From Listronotus oregonensis (lineage: Eukaryota; Arthropoda; Insecta; Coleoptera; Curculionidae), in contig JAHBCN010000192.1 of assembly GCA_019359885.1 (NCBI GenBank), forward strand, positions 310,001 through 374,000: DNA of 64,000 bases, given 5' to 3'. A program made the translations under genes and the position numbers. Below, piece after piece: positions 49,095 to 61,463 of this stretch (position 1 is the first letter of the stretch; each line of letters opens with the position of its first letter). The notes beneath the pieces were generated by a model that made no database searches, was not told where the DNA came from, and saw only the letters and a program-made list of their open reading frames with translations.

Positions 49095-49351
49095 ATTCGT
49101 TACCCTAACGCGATTTTTTGTTTCTTTTTTTCGTCTTTAAATAACAATAGCTTACTCGCAGAAATGCAAACGCGACCTCCAGTCTGACATTTTCGACGAC
49201 ACTGTGAAGACGAATGGTGGATTACTCGTGAACCGAGCATTCAAACGCGAATATTCGCTACGATGTGGTGATGAACTGAACGGGTTGCTGGAATGTAATG
49301 CTCGTAGCGAGCATTACATTACAACGTTCGGTTACAAGTCAGTCGCCGCCT

Positions 49352-49465
49352 TAAGATTCCCAATCCTCGGCACTGACACATTGTTGCCGGGGAAATATAA
49401 TCCTGTTGGGAGAAATATTAAAAGGTGTGAGCCACAATAGACCGAGTGGTCGCCCACTCAGTTTT
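49352..49465 (+). pseudogene. Second non-LTR relic: rest of tail and 3' UTR
   Basis: GATTCCCAATCCTCGGCACT then GACACATTGTTGCCGGGG, a ~40-base internal deletion, GTTGGGAGAAATATTAAAAG and GGTGTGAGCCACAATAGACC. Colinear with 47741-47890 of the first copy. Confidence 0.8.
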
Positions 49466-50198
49466 TAAACCTTAAAAACACTAAAACATATACATCAAAA
49501 ATTAACCATTTTTGTTCCTTAACTTTATATAGGAGATAATAAATATTTTTTATATAAATTTCATTTTCTTTACTAATTAAAATAAGCGTTTAGTTAAAGA
49601 TTGTTAATTTCACGACAAATCATTTCCAGCAATTTTCCATTTTTTACGCCTGCCACCGGAAGCACCAGTGCATTATATTATTCGTTCTTTAAATGGGCCA
49701 ATTTAAATTGATAATGAAGGTAAAATGTATTATGTATTTTAGAATCGAAATGAAATTACTATACAATTGTTTTCTCAAATTAAAACATGTTATTCATTCT
49801 TTTTATTCCATTTTTACGTGAGATCAATAGTTATCATAAACATCTTTCTACTATAAAAATGTGTTACGTATCCAAAGTTATTAATAATTAGAAGTATGCT
49901 GTTTAATCATTAAATATAAATATAAATTTAACATTTAATATAAAACATGAAAGAATCGTTTTATGTCACCATTAAACCATTACATTAGGTTATAGAGCTA
50001 CAATATAATTAAAGATATTTTGCAAGACAAATATATTTTATTATTTTCCCTTTCTTTTTCGACCTAATTCTGTAATGTAAAAAAGTGGTTATCCATAATT
50101 ATTTTTTTTTCTCGCCTAAGGGATTGCTGGTTTCTTGTCTAAGGGACTGTTGACTTCGAAAAAAGTTATTGAATAGGTATTTGATGAGTTACATAGTT
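49466..50198. other. AT-rich stretch, no feature seen
   Basis: No gene or element recognised. Confidence 0.4.
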
Positions 50199-50389
50199 AA
50201 AGTCCGATTTAAAGTTAAAAAGGCCACCAGCGTCATCAGCATGCGTTGTTCTCTCTCACTTTAAAATTATTCCCGTTCTCGTCGCTTTGTTCCAAATTTA
50301 ACAACGTATGGGTGGAGCGTAGAAAGAAAGTTAATCGCGGACTCTTTTGGTATGGCGCTCCTGGCCTTTTCTTCTTTAAATCGGACTCT
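50199..50389. mobile_element. 190-bp MITE
   Basis: AAGTCCGATTTAAAGTTAAA then AGGCCACCAGCG at the left, mirrored at the right (GGCCTTTTCTTCTTTAAATC, GGACT). About 30-base TIRs with a few mismatches. Confidence 0.7.
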
Positions 50390-50818
50390 ACAGTCAATAA
50401 GCTGTTAGGTTAACTGGAGAAGGCATCGATTTGGCATAAGCGTAGCATCATAAACCCACATTCTAAGGTTCTGCCTACCGATGAATGAAACCTCTGTACT
50501 CAAACAATAAAATCCACCAAAACCCGGGAAAATGGTTACTACCGATACTGTTTTGTCGTAAAGCGTGGCTGCCAAGTTTCTGTTTCATTTACTTGATAGC
50601 ATATTATGAATAAATTTTACCTAATTTATTCTTAAAATTACATTAAATTAAGCTCTACTATTGTATTTTAAACTGTAAATAATATTTGTTATATTTATTA
50701 CTATAAAGTATTACACAGAAAAGTAATGATTTCAAAATACTATTTTGTTTTTGGACAGCTACTAATAAAGGCGCGACAACGTGACAACAGTTCATTTTTC
50801 GTAAAGGCGTACTTCGGC

Positions 50819-50837
50819 CAACGACTAATAGTCGTTG
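50819..50837. repeat. Perfect 9+1+9 palindrome between direct repeats
   Basis: CAACGACTAATAGTCGTTG lies between two copies of GTACTTCGGCCA (50809-50820 and 50836-50847). A small GC-richer feature upstream of the THAP-like start. Confidence 0.6.
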
Positions 50838-50980
50838 TACTTCGGCCATCTTCGGCTTCGCTCGTCAGATGACACGTTCAATATGGCGTTTTAGTATAAA
50901 TGTTTCTTGTTGTTTTTTGGGTTATTTTTATGACAATTGTTTAAATTTTAGTTTTGTGTAAGTACTTTTAATAAATTAAA

Positions 50981-51042
50981 ATGGTAAGGCATTAAAAAGT
51001 GTGTAAAATGACGGATATGATTCCTGGATTATCATTTCACAA
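50981..51042 (+). other. Possible THAP-type first exon relic
   Basis: ATGGTAAGGCATTAA at 50981, then KVCKMTDMIPGLSFHK followed by a strong donor GTAAGTAC (GT at 51043-51044). A Cys-x-x-Cys start ending in GLSFHK|FP resembles the first exon of THAP-domain proteins, which include P-element-type transposases, but a stop codon sits where the first Cys would be. Short and uncertain. Confidence 0.25.
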
Positions 51043-51044
51043 GT

Positions 51045-53551
51045 AAGTACAAACTATGCTTGTACCAATCTATCGCCAATAATAAACACAAACCATGTTG
51101 GGCGCAGCTCTCGATTGCGCTTATGAATGAAATGCTTTCTCTATCTATAATGTCACCTCATTGGTTACAGTATGTTGCAGTCAGTTTTTTGGACTGGTTG
51201 CATCTTAAATGTTACTTGTCTATGTTGCCTTTAAAAAGCCTTTTGTCCTACTAGTTCTTAATGCTGGTAATTTTCTGACCTCCACCACTGGAAAGCTTTC
51301 TTTTTAAGTAGCTGTTGTCCTCTGTAAGGTTTTTTTATTTATTATTTCTTCATTATTTGGTTTAAGACATGAAATATGTAAACATATTTGTGACAAATCA
51401 GGCGCAATGGATATACTTCCTGCGTATCCGTATTAATTAAAAAAAATCAACCTATCTGACAATTTAATAAAACATTAAAATAAAGAGTTTTTTTTAATTA
51501 TATGGCGAATGCCATCTAAAAAATTTTCTTTTAACTATGGCTTTAAGAAAATGAAGGTGTTGGGTCTGGAATGTACCTGTATATGTGCCTGTTGCCTTAC
51601 AAAAGATTCTTGTTTGAGAGACTGTTAACGGCAGGAAAGATGTTTGCTTATTTAAAAAGAGTTAGAAAAATTGTAGATAAAAAAAAATTTAGAGTGCCCT
51701 TTTATTTGGAAATTGTGGGGTTTTAAAATCGTTGGAAGGGTCTGTTGTCGTTTAGCGTCCATCGATTTGAAAAAAATAAAAATTACAGATAAAAAGAGCG
51801 TATTTTATTTAGTAATTCTAAAAAAATCGGAAAAAATGCATTTTTGCAGAGAAAAATAAAATTAAAATTTGAAAAAACACATTGTTTTTATGTTAAGTAA
51901 AAGGACAGATTTGCAATGTTGTCGGATCAAAAAAAAAGGAAATAAATTTAGCTTCAAAGCGTTATAGATTAAAAAATAATACACAAATTACAAAAAAACA
52001 TTAATTTTTTTAAATAGGGTAATTATCTGAAAGTGGGATCCACCCCATTTTTGGCTATAAAAATCGAAAAATTAAGATATCAGACTTTTTTTTTATTTTG
52101 TTCGACGGCGCGGTTATGATAAAGAATATTTAAAATTTAACAAGAAAAACCTAACCAAAACTAACCAGAACTAGGTAATAGTTTGGAAGTTGTTGTTTGT
52201 TAATTCTGCTTAGTTTTTTTTATATAAAAAAAAACTTCATTTCTGCTAAACGAAAAAAAAAACCTTCAGTAATAACAAATTATTAGAAAACATCTGGCAA
52301 CATTGCTTATTCAATCGTATTCATTTAAATTCAATTCAAAGACAATATTTTTTTTCCTTTTTGTACTCATTTTCTAATCTAAAAAGAAATAAAAAAATAT
52401 AAGAATTGGACAGCAAAATAATTTTTTCGCGATTTTCCATGATTTTTACCACTGCCGCCAAAAGAACTCTAAACATTGTTTCTTATGCTATAAAAAAGTT
52501 CTGAACAAAGTTATCGACATATTGAAGTTTTCGGAAGTTTAGATATAATTTCAAATAATATTTAATTTTTAAATTTTTTTAGATTAGTTTTATTTTGGAA
52601 ACGCTTTTTGATTTACCACCTAAACTTAGATAAGTGTTTTAATTTTTTGGGTTTTTTGAGATTTCTTTATTGTTTTGATTTAGGCTATCTGCAAATTCGA
52701 AAGGGTTAATAGTTTCTGTGCACACACAGTTCTGAACCCTGGAACCAGGACCGAAGCGGTCCCATCTTGACAACTATTTAACAAATACTTTTTATTAAAA
52801 AATTCTTTGCCTAATAAAAAATTGTAAAAATAAAACCACGAAACAAAATCTCTACTTTATAAGATGTGTGTAAAGTAATGTAAATAGGGAAATAAAATAG
52901 TACATGTCCACTTACATTTATAACATTCAAATCATGTTAAGTAACTGGAGAAAACTTCTTAAAATTCCAAACTTGTACACAAAATAAATTTTAAATGATG
53001 TTAAACTTGTGAAATTTCTAAGAATATTTACAAATATTATTGCACTAACTTTTTTTCTTTTACATATGCATTTTATGCTGAAAAATTTCATAAAATGTAT
53101 AAAACATTTATCCCGAAATTTCCAAATTAAATAAACCAGCAGGTTGTAAATAACTAACTGCAAAAAAGCATTTATTATTGTTAATTTACCTTATAGCAAC
53201 AATACTAAAAAATAGTGTTTCGCAATATACTAGTCTTGAATGCTATTAAATTAGTCTTACTATTGACTTCTTTGCAAATTCGTTCCTAATAGTGTATCCA
53301 ATTATTTAATGTATCTGCTTTAATAACATTTGTAAATGGTCCAATTATTTACAAAAAAAAAACTTGACAATAGTTCATACGTTTTCGCACTGCTATGAGT
53401 ACAAAAAGTACTAATTTTACACATTAAACATCGATATGGGAACTGCTTTCCATATTTTATTACATTCAAGACTAAAAAATGTTCCAATTTATAGACAAAA
53501 ATACGTTTACCAAATACCTTTAAACCTAGCTAAGATTTATGTTCCACATTG
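51045..53551. other. 2.5 kb AT-rich stretch, no credible gene
   Basis: Homopolymer-rich A/T sequence. No TIR pair, tandem repeat or coding motif recognised. Confidence 0.4.
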
Positions 53552-54149
53552 CAGGGCCCGCTCTAGCCTTTCGGCCATCCTGGCCAAAAATAATAATTTT
53601 CGCCCCAGAAATTGATTTGGAGGTAAAGGGAAGGGGGGTATTGAGTTAAGTTATACATTAAATAAGATTTCAAATACAAAATACACACCATTTAAAAACA
53701 ATGTTTTTTTTTTAATAAAAAAGATTAGTAACATGCAAATTAATAACTTTAAAATAATTAACAAAAAACTTTTTTGCAAACTTTCAACTAATTTAGTCAA
53801 GGCGCCAAAGCTATCTGAACCATTTTAATTGTTTAAAAGTTATGTAACCAATGGATTATTGGCACAAAATTATTGAATGATTGCCTTAATTTATTGTATT
53901 TAAATTAGCGTACATATTCTTTCCGAACCTCTAGCAGTACTGATTTTAAAGCTTTTTATGACTTCACAATAAAGAGTTTATTGTTCACAAAGAAAACGGT
54001 AAATGCCTAATGTAAAAAAAATTAAAAAATAAATTACTGGCTCCCAAAGTCGGCTTTATTTATTTATTTACTTGTTACTTATTTTATATTTTATCGGTAT
54101 AAATGCGGCCCCAAATTTTGCCGGTGGCCCCCCCCTAAAGCAGGCCCTG
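53552..54149. mobile_element. 598-bp hAT MITE
   Basis: Ends CAGGGCCCGCTCTAGCC and (reverse complement) CAGGGCCTGCTTTAGGGG, with CCACATTG / CCACTTCG flanks (6 of 8 match) as a decayed 8-bp target duplication. Interior AT-rich, non-coding. Confidence 0.75.
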
Positions 54150-54287
54150 CCACTTCGGGTACCTCATCTTGCAAAAGCCCGAAATGTACGTAGGTATACC
54201 GGAAATTATCGCCTTTGTAATAATTCAGAAATTCGCTATTTTGCACTTTTTGTACACCTAGTTTAAAATATAGGGTCTTCGCAAGAA

Positions 54288-54973
54288 TACAGGGTGTTTA
54301 AAACTTATAGGGCAAGTAGATATCTTAAATATCAATATTACCCAAGTTTTATCTCATTTTTTGTCACCAATTGAATCGTTTCTGCTGAAATAACCAGTTT
54401 TTTATGGGATTTTGGGATAATGTATCAAATTATTCTGTACATTAATTATCTTACCACATAGGTACAGTAAATAGATGTTGTTCTCGATACAGAGACAGCC
54501 ACCAGCATTTTATAATAATGGGGTTTTTAAAATAGAGAAGAAACACAATGTATCCTATATTTTGTAATAGTCAATATTGCCAAAGATGACATAATTGCAT
54601 GTTTGTAATGTATTAGAGGTAAAATAAACAGTAGGGTGTACCAAAAAATGTTGAGGGGCGAGGCTTGACTGCTTCAAAAGGTGTTTTTCGGTAGTTTTGA
54701 AGTTAAAAAAACACTTATTTCGATTGAAAACTGTAATCAACCATATTTTGTGATTTTAAAAGGAGAGAAGTCTCTAAATTCCGTGTACTCCCCCTATATG
54801 TGTTTAATAATATTTTCTTTTTATGCGTTTTTTTTCTAGATTTTTTAGGATATAAGAATAAAATCATATAATGTCAAATTTGACGTTTTTTGACAAGTCA
54901 CGTGACTTTTTAGTGACTTACCGTTTTACCGGAAACGACCTCAACTTCCGCTTTTCAAAAGAGACACCCTGTG
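54288..54973. mobile_element. Possible TACAGGGTG-ended element
   Basis: TACAGGGTGTTTAAAACTTA at the left and GAGACACCCTGTG at the right share only the terminal nine or ten bases in inverted orientation. A further CACCCGGTA-type end lies at 55387. Boundaries uncertain. Confidence 0.4.
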
Positions 54974-55559
54974 AATCCTGCGCCTAAGATGTCAAATTTT
55001 GATAGCTTTAAAAAATATATATTGTTTTCGGTCTAGATCTTAAATGTTTTATCTTATTTTTTAACTTGAAATTAATCTTTGTAGGCTAAGTTTTTTTTAT
55101 GACAAAGTGAACCCATATTATCTCATTTGAAAAAAATAGTAAACGTAAAGCATTTACAGGGTATTTTTCTATTATTGTTAAATTAATTGTTATCAAAATA
55201 ATAATTTTTGGCCCATCATGGCCACCTAAATAAGAAAAGACATTTTTTTTCAATCAATCGTTGACATATGGGGTACCGTTAGACGCAGAGTATTCTCGGG
55301 AATTTAAATACATGCAATACCCCCAACTTTTATTTTTCTATCTTGAAAAATGCAGAAAAAAAGGGAGAAAGCGCTCCTCCTGGATCACCCGGTATTTGTT
55401 TTCCATTAAAAGTTTCGTGTTCAAGCGACTGACAGGCAATCTAGACTTACTTCCTAGAGTTATATGAAATCCAATTAAATCAAGAAATATGGTACCTAAT
55501 TTAAAAAGAGTTGTTTTTTTCATTATACGCATTAATATATAATAAAGGGCGCCTAGATG

Positions 55560-55656
55560 GGTAGAACCGGACTTGCCTAAAATACTCCTTTGATAAGAGC
55601 GCTTACGTAAAAAAGTCCAAATTAGTTACACTATTTCTGAATAACAAATAGACCTA
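55560..55656 (-). mobile_element. AGGWCTGTTTGTTATT MITE, partial copy 2
   Basis: The reverse complement reads AGGTCTATTTGTTATTCAGA, TAAGCGCTCTTAT and AGTATTTTAGGC, colinear with 7381-7475 of copy 1. The other end is missing. Confidence 0.7.
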
Positions 55657-56710
55657 TTGTTTGGCTCCGATAACTAATATGGTTTATAGCAACTCATTTC
55701 AGTGGCGGACACCTATATTGAAGATTAAATTTAGTTTAAAATAAAAGGAGGAGTACCCACTCAAAATGTATTTAAAAAATAGCAGCAGAATTAAATGAAT
55801 GACTTTGCTATTATTAGAGTCATTAGATTGTACTTTTACTAACCATTTTTTTAATTGCTATAAACTTGAAGTAAAGCGCTATTAGATAGTTCTAAAAAAA
55901 TTCCACAATTATACCAAAAATTTACCAAGAAGGTTGCTTCTAAATGGTGAAATGAAAATAAATACTTAAAATAATATTAATTCTCTTAAAATAATTTGTA
56001 ATTTAAAGGCAGGAAGTTTTTATTAATAACTATTTTATTGGATATTTAGATAATAGCATTTTAATTAGGTGGAACATTTCTTAAACAGGTAAGAAATAAA
56101 TGCTTGGAAAGATGTCTCTCGTACTAATATTTTAAACATAACTATTATTACCAAATGAAATTATCTTAATTTTGTTATAAATTATTTAATTATAAATAAT
56201 TATTTACTAAGAAGTAATAAAGTTAATTTTACAACAAATTGTCACTAAAATTAAATTTGGTTATATATGATCATAAAGAGCATTTGAAAATTTAATTAGG
56301 TAGTGAGAATCCTAAAAGCCAAAAAGTTAGAACCTTAAATTTATCTAAATAATAATTTTGCTCATAACCATCTTAAAATATTTGCGTTTTTAAATTTCTT
56401 AAAATTGCAGCAAAATCTCACTCTTCTGTACTTTATTTAAAGTCTTAATAATTGTTTTTACATTTAGAGAGTGTTTATGTGTTCATATGAGTCTAGTCTA
56501 TTCAACTGATTGTGAATCATATCCACACAGGGCTGTTCTTTATCCCAAATGGTATTAAGAGTTGGCAAATAAAGTTAAAGAAAATTTAAGGTGTTAACAA
56601 TTTTTTTGATTTCGTAGTTGCTTAAAAGCATAAAGTTTAGGAGGGGTTTAATGTGGTATGATGTTTGTATGCCTTAAAATGTTGTCTTATAGATATAACA
56701 TGTCATTAAA
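55657..56710. other. AT-rich stretch with a lone CAGTGGCGG start
   Basis: TTTCAGTGGCGGACACC near 55698 is hAT-like without a partner. Otherwise featureless. Confidence 0.4.
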
Positions 56711-56933
56711 ATTCTACAAAAAATCTAAATTTTTAGTAAACTGTAAAGGGAAAATTTACCCTTGCGGCAATAGAACTAAAAACATACAAATATTTTTTGA
56801 GATAATATTAATATTAATTAATTATTAATTTAATATTTAAAAAAATAAAATATTTGTATGTTTCTAGTTACATTGTCGTAAGGGGAGATTTTTTCTTCAC
56901 AATTTACTAAAAATTTAGATTTTTTGTATAATT
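56711..56933. mobile_element. Small foldback FB-6
   Basis: ACAAAAAATCTAAATTTTTA and AACATACAAATATTTT on the left are mirrored to 56933. ~90-base arms around a TTAATTAATTATTAA loop. Confidence 0.7.
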
Positions 56934-57169
56934 TAAAATAAATAAATATATCTTTTCTTTATTCTGGAGAAAAGTCAAATATTTTTTTTTACTAAAATAA
57001 TCCCAGAAAAATATAATAATATTTAAACAGAAGTTAATTTATTACACCACACGTAGCTTAATTGACATTTTTATATAAAAAATAGCAAAAACGATCGGTG
57101 TTGTGAAAAGGTTTTCTCAGCCACCCTGTATATTTCCTGGTGTTGGAAAATTTTGTGGTTTTAATAACA

Positions 57170-57640
57170 TTATAATCTTAAAGATTAGAAGGAGAGAAAT
57201 ATTTCCTGTCTCCAAAGTGGAATCGAAGCTTTTTTTAGACTGCCTGCTGAGGCTATGGATGTGATTTACTTGTGCCAGAATAACCCCAACAAGATTAAAT
57301 GACTCTTTGTTCTATAGAACTTGACTGCTCATATCCAATGAGCATTGGCAGGCTTTTTCTGCGAGAGCAAACATGATTGTGTTTTGGAGGCATTAAGCTG
57401 GATAAATCGAAGATTAGTTTAAGGTCTTGTGAAAAAGACATCGGCATTACCCTGCGCTTGTTTTCCAAATCAGGCGTAGAGGCTACCTTGGGAAATTAAA
57501 TATTAGAATGGAGACTATCAATAGGAATGATTGTGGACGAAAAAATACTTGTTTACCGAAGCAGGACAGATTCTTTACAAATCAACAACAACTGCCAGAT
57601 ATTAGGACTGTCATTACTAAGCTTGCTGAACATATTTTGG
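57170..57640 (+). other. Coding-like degenerate stretch, unrecognised
   Basis: Less AT-rich than its flanks. One frame reads SFFRLPAEAMDVIYLCQNNP, with other short open pieces after it, all interrupted by stops. It could be an old pseudogene or transposon piece; I cannot name it. A lone CACCCTGTATATTTCC end lies just upstream at 57123. Confidence 0.25.
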
Positions 57641-58082
57641 TTGTTTAGAATTATTACAACTTTTTTAAATTTTCTTATTTTTCAATGGGTTTCTTTATGA
57701 ATAATTTTTGTCCCGACCATTGTATGTGGTGTTTTGATCACGCATGTTCGGTAACGTCTTGGTAAGAATACTTAGAGTGGTTGGGGTTTTAAATGCCGTT
57801 TTAACATTATACTGGTTTGCAAATTCTGCGAATCTTTTTTTGAACTTCTTTTATTATTCGGAATTGTCATACATGTTTGGTGTTGTTCAGTTTTGTTTAA
57901 GTTAAAGTTTTTTGTCTTGTTTTAATGTTTGTCTGACTGTATGATCGCGTTATAAATTGAACACTGTTAGTTGTGCAAAATATGTTTCATATTACGTTTA
58001 TGAAAAAGTTATTGCTCTAGAGGACTGCTTGTTATTACCATTAACGTATAATTAATTGGCAAATAACAAGCTATTTAGCAAA

Positions 58083-58122
58083 TATTGTGCTGTAAAGTAA
58101 TAGAAAACTTTACGGCACAATA
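58083..58122. repeat. 40-base hairpin
   Basis: Arms TATTGTGCTGTAAAGT and its reverse complement with one mismatch, 8-base loop. An outer CTTGTTATT / AATAACAAG pair (58028, 58066) lies to its left. Confidence 0.6.
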
Positions 58123-58438
58123 ACTTTTAAATACTGCTTTGAAAAAGTTATGTATATTAACTTGCTCATTATGATAGATATATAATTACTTATTTCACTC
58201 TTGTAAATAAAAAAAACATCGTCTATTGTTTGGGTTCCAAAGTTTTAAAATTTTTATACAAAGTTTAGTTCTAAGGGGCATTTTCTGCAGTCATTTTGTA
58301 TTTATGATGTCAGAAAACCATTCGCCGATTAAACTATATTTTATGATAAATATTTAGTGCCACACTTAAGCAAGACTACAAACTACATTTGAAAAAGAAT
58401 CTACAGACCAGGATAACCTACATTAAGCTTCTTAAAAG

Positions 58439-58740
58439 TAGTGATGGGTCGACTCCAGCTGACTTAAGTACGGACTCGAATACCCACTGGGTATTCACAT
58501 ACTCGAGTACCGAACATACAGTATTCGAATACCAAAAAAGTACTCGAGTACTCAAATTATTGTATCTAGTACGTTAGGTATTCAAATACACAAAAAACCA
58601 ATGACAAGTTGCCCTGTTGTGATACTTGCTATTTGTCATGGTTTTGACGTTTTCATTTCCATATTCCATTACCAATTTAAGCCCTTAAAGTTTTTAAACG
58701 AATACTAAAGTATTTGAATGCCAGACTCGGTTCCTCACTA
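58439..58740. mobile_element. 302-bp hAT-like MITE rich in small palindromes
   Basis: TAGTGATGGGTCGACTCCAG at the left and TCCTCACTA at the right, flanked by CTTAAAAG / CTTAGGAG (6 of 8). The interior repeats TACTCGAGTA and ATTCGAAT palindromes, which are uncommon elsewhere in the window. Confidence 0.65.
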
Positions 58741-58942
58741 CTTAGGAGATAATTTTTACTAATTTTTTAACTTTTGAATTAGCTAGAAACCAGTTAAAAA
58801 AATATTTAGTTATATTTTGTTTATTTATTTATTTATTTATTTGGCACACTTTACAAGGACGAAGGATTTTTGCTTAAATAGAAAATTTAAATTATATTCT
58901 GCTTTTTTATGTATAATACATTATTTCTTCAATTCTTAAGTA

Positions 58943-59667
58943 CGCCGCAATTTTCTTATAAAAAACGGGTTTCGGTCAATTGTTTTTAAACTTTGCATAG
59001 TGATAGTTTTTAACATGCTGATCAGAAATCTCCACGAGCACAAAACCGAAAAACCCCCTAATCCCCTCCAAAATTACCATCAAAGGTCACTGGAGATTTT
59101 TGTTATGGAAAATGCTTTTTGGCCAATTCGTTTTAAGCTTTGTATAGTGATAGTTCTTAACACGCTAATCAAAAGTCTTCACGGACACAAAACCCGAAAA
59201 CTCCCCAACGCCTCCAAAATCTTCCTTAAAGATCACTGGGGATGATTTTGACTGATAATTTGATCAATTGCTCTGCGGATTTTTTGATAGTGTTGTCGAA
59301 TTGTAGCCACTTAAACTGTAGTTGGTGATATTGGAGTCTGGAGTCGGAGGAGAAGGTATTTAAGGGAGGGAGGGGGGTACATACCCCGTAAGAAATCCGG
59401 ATACAGCGAGTGTCAGTCTGTAGCTCTGTAACTATTTAGGTGGCTACAATTCAACAACATTAACAAAAAATTCCGCAGAGCAATTGACCAAACTATCAGT
59501 CGAAATCATCCCCTGTGACCTTTGAGGGTAATTTTGGGGAGGTTGGAAAGGTTTTGGATTTGTGCCCGGGAAGACGTTTGATTAGCGTGCTGAGAACTAT
59601 CACTATGCAAAGTTTGAAAACAATTGGCCGAGACTCATTTTCCTTAATAAAAGTGCAGGGTCCTTTA
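58943..59667. mobile_element. Foldback FB-1, copy b
   Basis: Has the FB-1 arm blocks TTTTAAACTTTGCATAGTGA, ACACAAAACCCGAAAACTCC and GATCAATTGCTCTGCGGAT, with the mirror arm at 59450-59667 ending GTGCAGGGTCCTTT. The left arm is present twice in tandem (58961-59100 and 59104-59250). Confidence 0.8.
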
Positions 59668-60530
59668 GGTTGTTCTTTTGTACTGATCATATTATAACCA
59701 CAAATAGTTTAAATAAAAAGGTGCATATCCTTTATGTTTAATATTAATTTACTTATTTGGAAAAATTATTACCTACCAAAACACCCAGATTTGCCGGCAA
59801 AATAGTTGTATCATTGTTTTTTTTGGGAATATGTTAAAAATATCTATATAATATATTATTTCATGTGTATTTATCTTTTAATTTCTGATAAAGGCTTGAG
59901 GAGTTATAGAGTTCATATTAAATTTATGAATATTTCTATTTTATTTACCTTATATTATTAGGACGATGCGCTTTATCTTAGGTATATTATATAAGAATTT
60001 TAAGGTTAAGTTGCCGCCAGACGCCACATCAAATTTAAAAATGCTAATCTATGTTAGTATGGTTCACAATATGTAAATAAAATTTTAATGTAGCAATCGC
60101 TTTCTTCAAACACAGATCCTTGCAATAAGTGGAGGCGTAAACATAAAGATTTCACGTAACAAACGATTATTCGTCATGCTTTTTTTAAATATTTTTTTTT
60201 ACATAGCAACTCTTTAGGTTGTTCAAGTGACGAGACAGGCGACGCGACGCCTGCGAAATTAATTTTACCCATATATTGCTATATGTTCAGACTTACTTCC
60301 AAAAGGAACGTATATAAAATAAAATTTAGCCTTATCCATTTTTTGTTATATTTTTAAATCTTTTAGGATCTTACAAAAGATGCAGTTGTACCTTAAAGTA
60401 AATGTCAAATGCAGAAAAACCATTTCTTTAAAATTCGAAAGCACATGTCTTTAATTGATTGATGCATTGTTTAGTCCAGTTCTATTCGTTTGCTTTTGTT
60501 ATATATTTTTTAAAATCTTTATAACAGCCT
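59668..60530. other. AT-rich stretch, no feature seen
   Basis: No gene or element recognised. Confidence 0.4.
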
Positions 60531-60625
60531 ACGAAGTACCTAAGTACTACCGTGGGGGCCGGGGTTTTAGATGTTTATCTCATTTTCCCCTGCTCGGATA
60601 AGTTTGTCCAAGTACCATTTTTTGT
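60531..60625 (-). mobile_element. 3' fragment of the SINE at 19167
   Basis: TAAGTACTACCGTGGGGGCC then GGGGTTTTAGATGTTTATC and TTTTCCCCTG are colinear with 19171-19230. The tRNA head is absent. Confidence 0.6.
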
Positions 60626-61455
60626 AATTCGCATTAGTTTTATAGATGTTGATGGCTTTAAAAAATATATTAGCTAGTGTTCGCCAAAAAATTACCATTC
60701 AAAAATTATTTTTTGCAGATATCCCGCTCTTGTTTTTAAAAGATTATTTTGCCTTTTCTAGCTTTATAATCGGCAATTTTAGGTACTCGGTTTATTGTTT
60801 ATTGTAAAAGCACATCCATCCGTAAAATAAAATAATTTGTGTTCGTTGATATCTGTCTTTTATACCAGATCTAAACAAAATTTCTGCCGTATTTCTTTGT
60901 CTTTTACCCTTTTGGAGTTCTACAGTTTTGTAAAAAAGTGCTATCTATTCCTTTACAATATACTTTAATATAGTCCCTTCCGAAATATCGTCAATATGTC
61001 GTGTGCAAAGATATTTAAAAAAAAAATTCTTTTGTAACATATGCCATTTATTTCTTAAAAATGTTGTTTTATTTTCTTAAAAAAAAACATAAAATTGAAA
61101 TAATTTTACTAGACACTCCAAACACAACGTTTAAACCCAAAAAAATATTTTTTTTTATTTTAAAAAAAATCCTGGGGAATAAAGTTAATATTGTTTTTAT
61201 ATTAATAATTAATAAGTACCTAGTGAAAGTAGTTACCTTATACTGAAATAGACTTTTGCTTTTAATATTTAACTTAGGATTTATGAAACTAACAACAATA
61301 TTTAAAAAGTGGCGACTGGCGACTAGGTGATAATCGTGTCACATTTTTTTTTTTGTAATTAAAAATTTTGCACTCTATATACTGAATCTAAGTGCCTTAA
61401 TATAAAGGTTACTTAAAAAACTGTTACTTATTAACGGTCTATACTGTGCTCTATA
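60626..61455. other. AT-rich stretch, no feature seen
   Basis: No gene or element recognised. Confidence 0.4.
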
Positions 61456-61463
61456 CCTCTACC

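Larger units (their letters stand above)
48396..49351. mobile_element. PIF/Harbinger transposon, 3-bp TSD, inserted in the retrotransposon tail
   Basis: TIRs AGGCGGTGACTGACTTGTAA and (reverse complement of the right) AGGCGGCGACTGACTTGTAA continue to GTTGTAATGTAA, about 37 bases. TAA duplications lie at 48393-48395 and 49352-49354, the 3-bp target typical of this superfamily. Removing the element restores GCACGAC-TAA-GATTCCCAATC, matching GCACGACTGAGATTCGCAATC in the other retrotransposon copy. It carries a MADF gene fragment (+) and a transposase fragment (-), the usual two-gene layout, heavily deleted. Confidence 0.9.
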
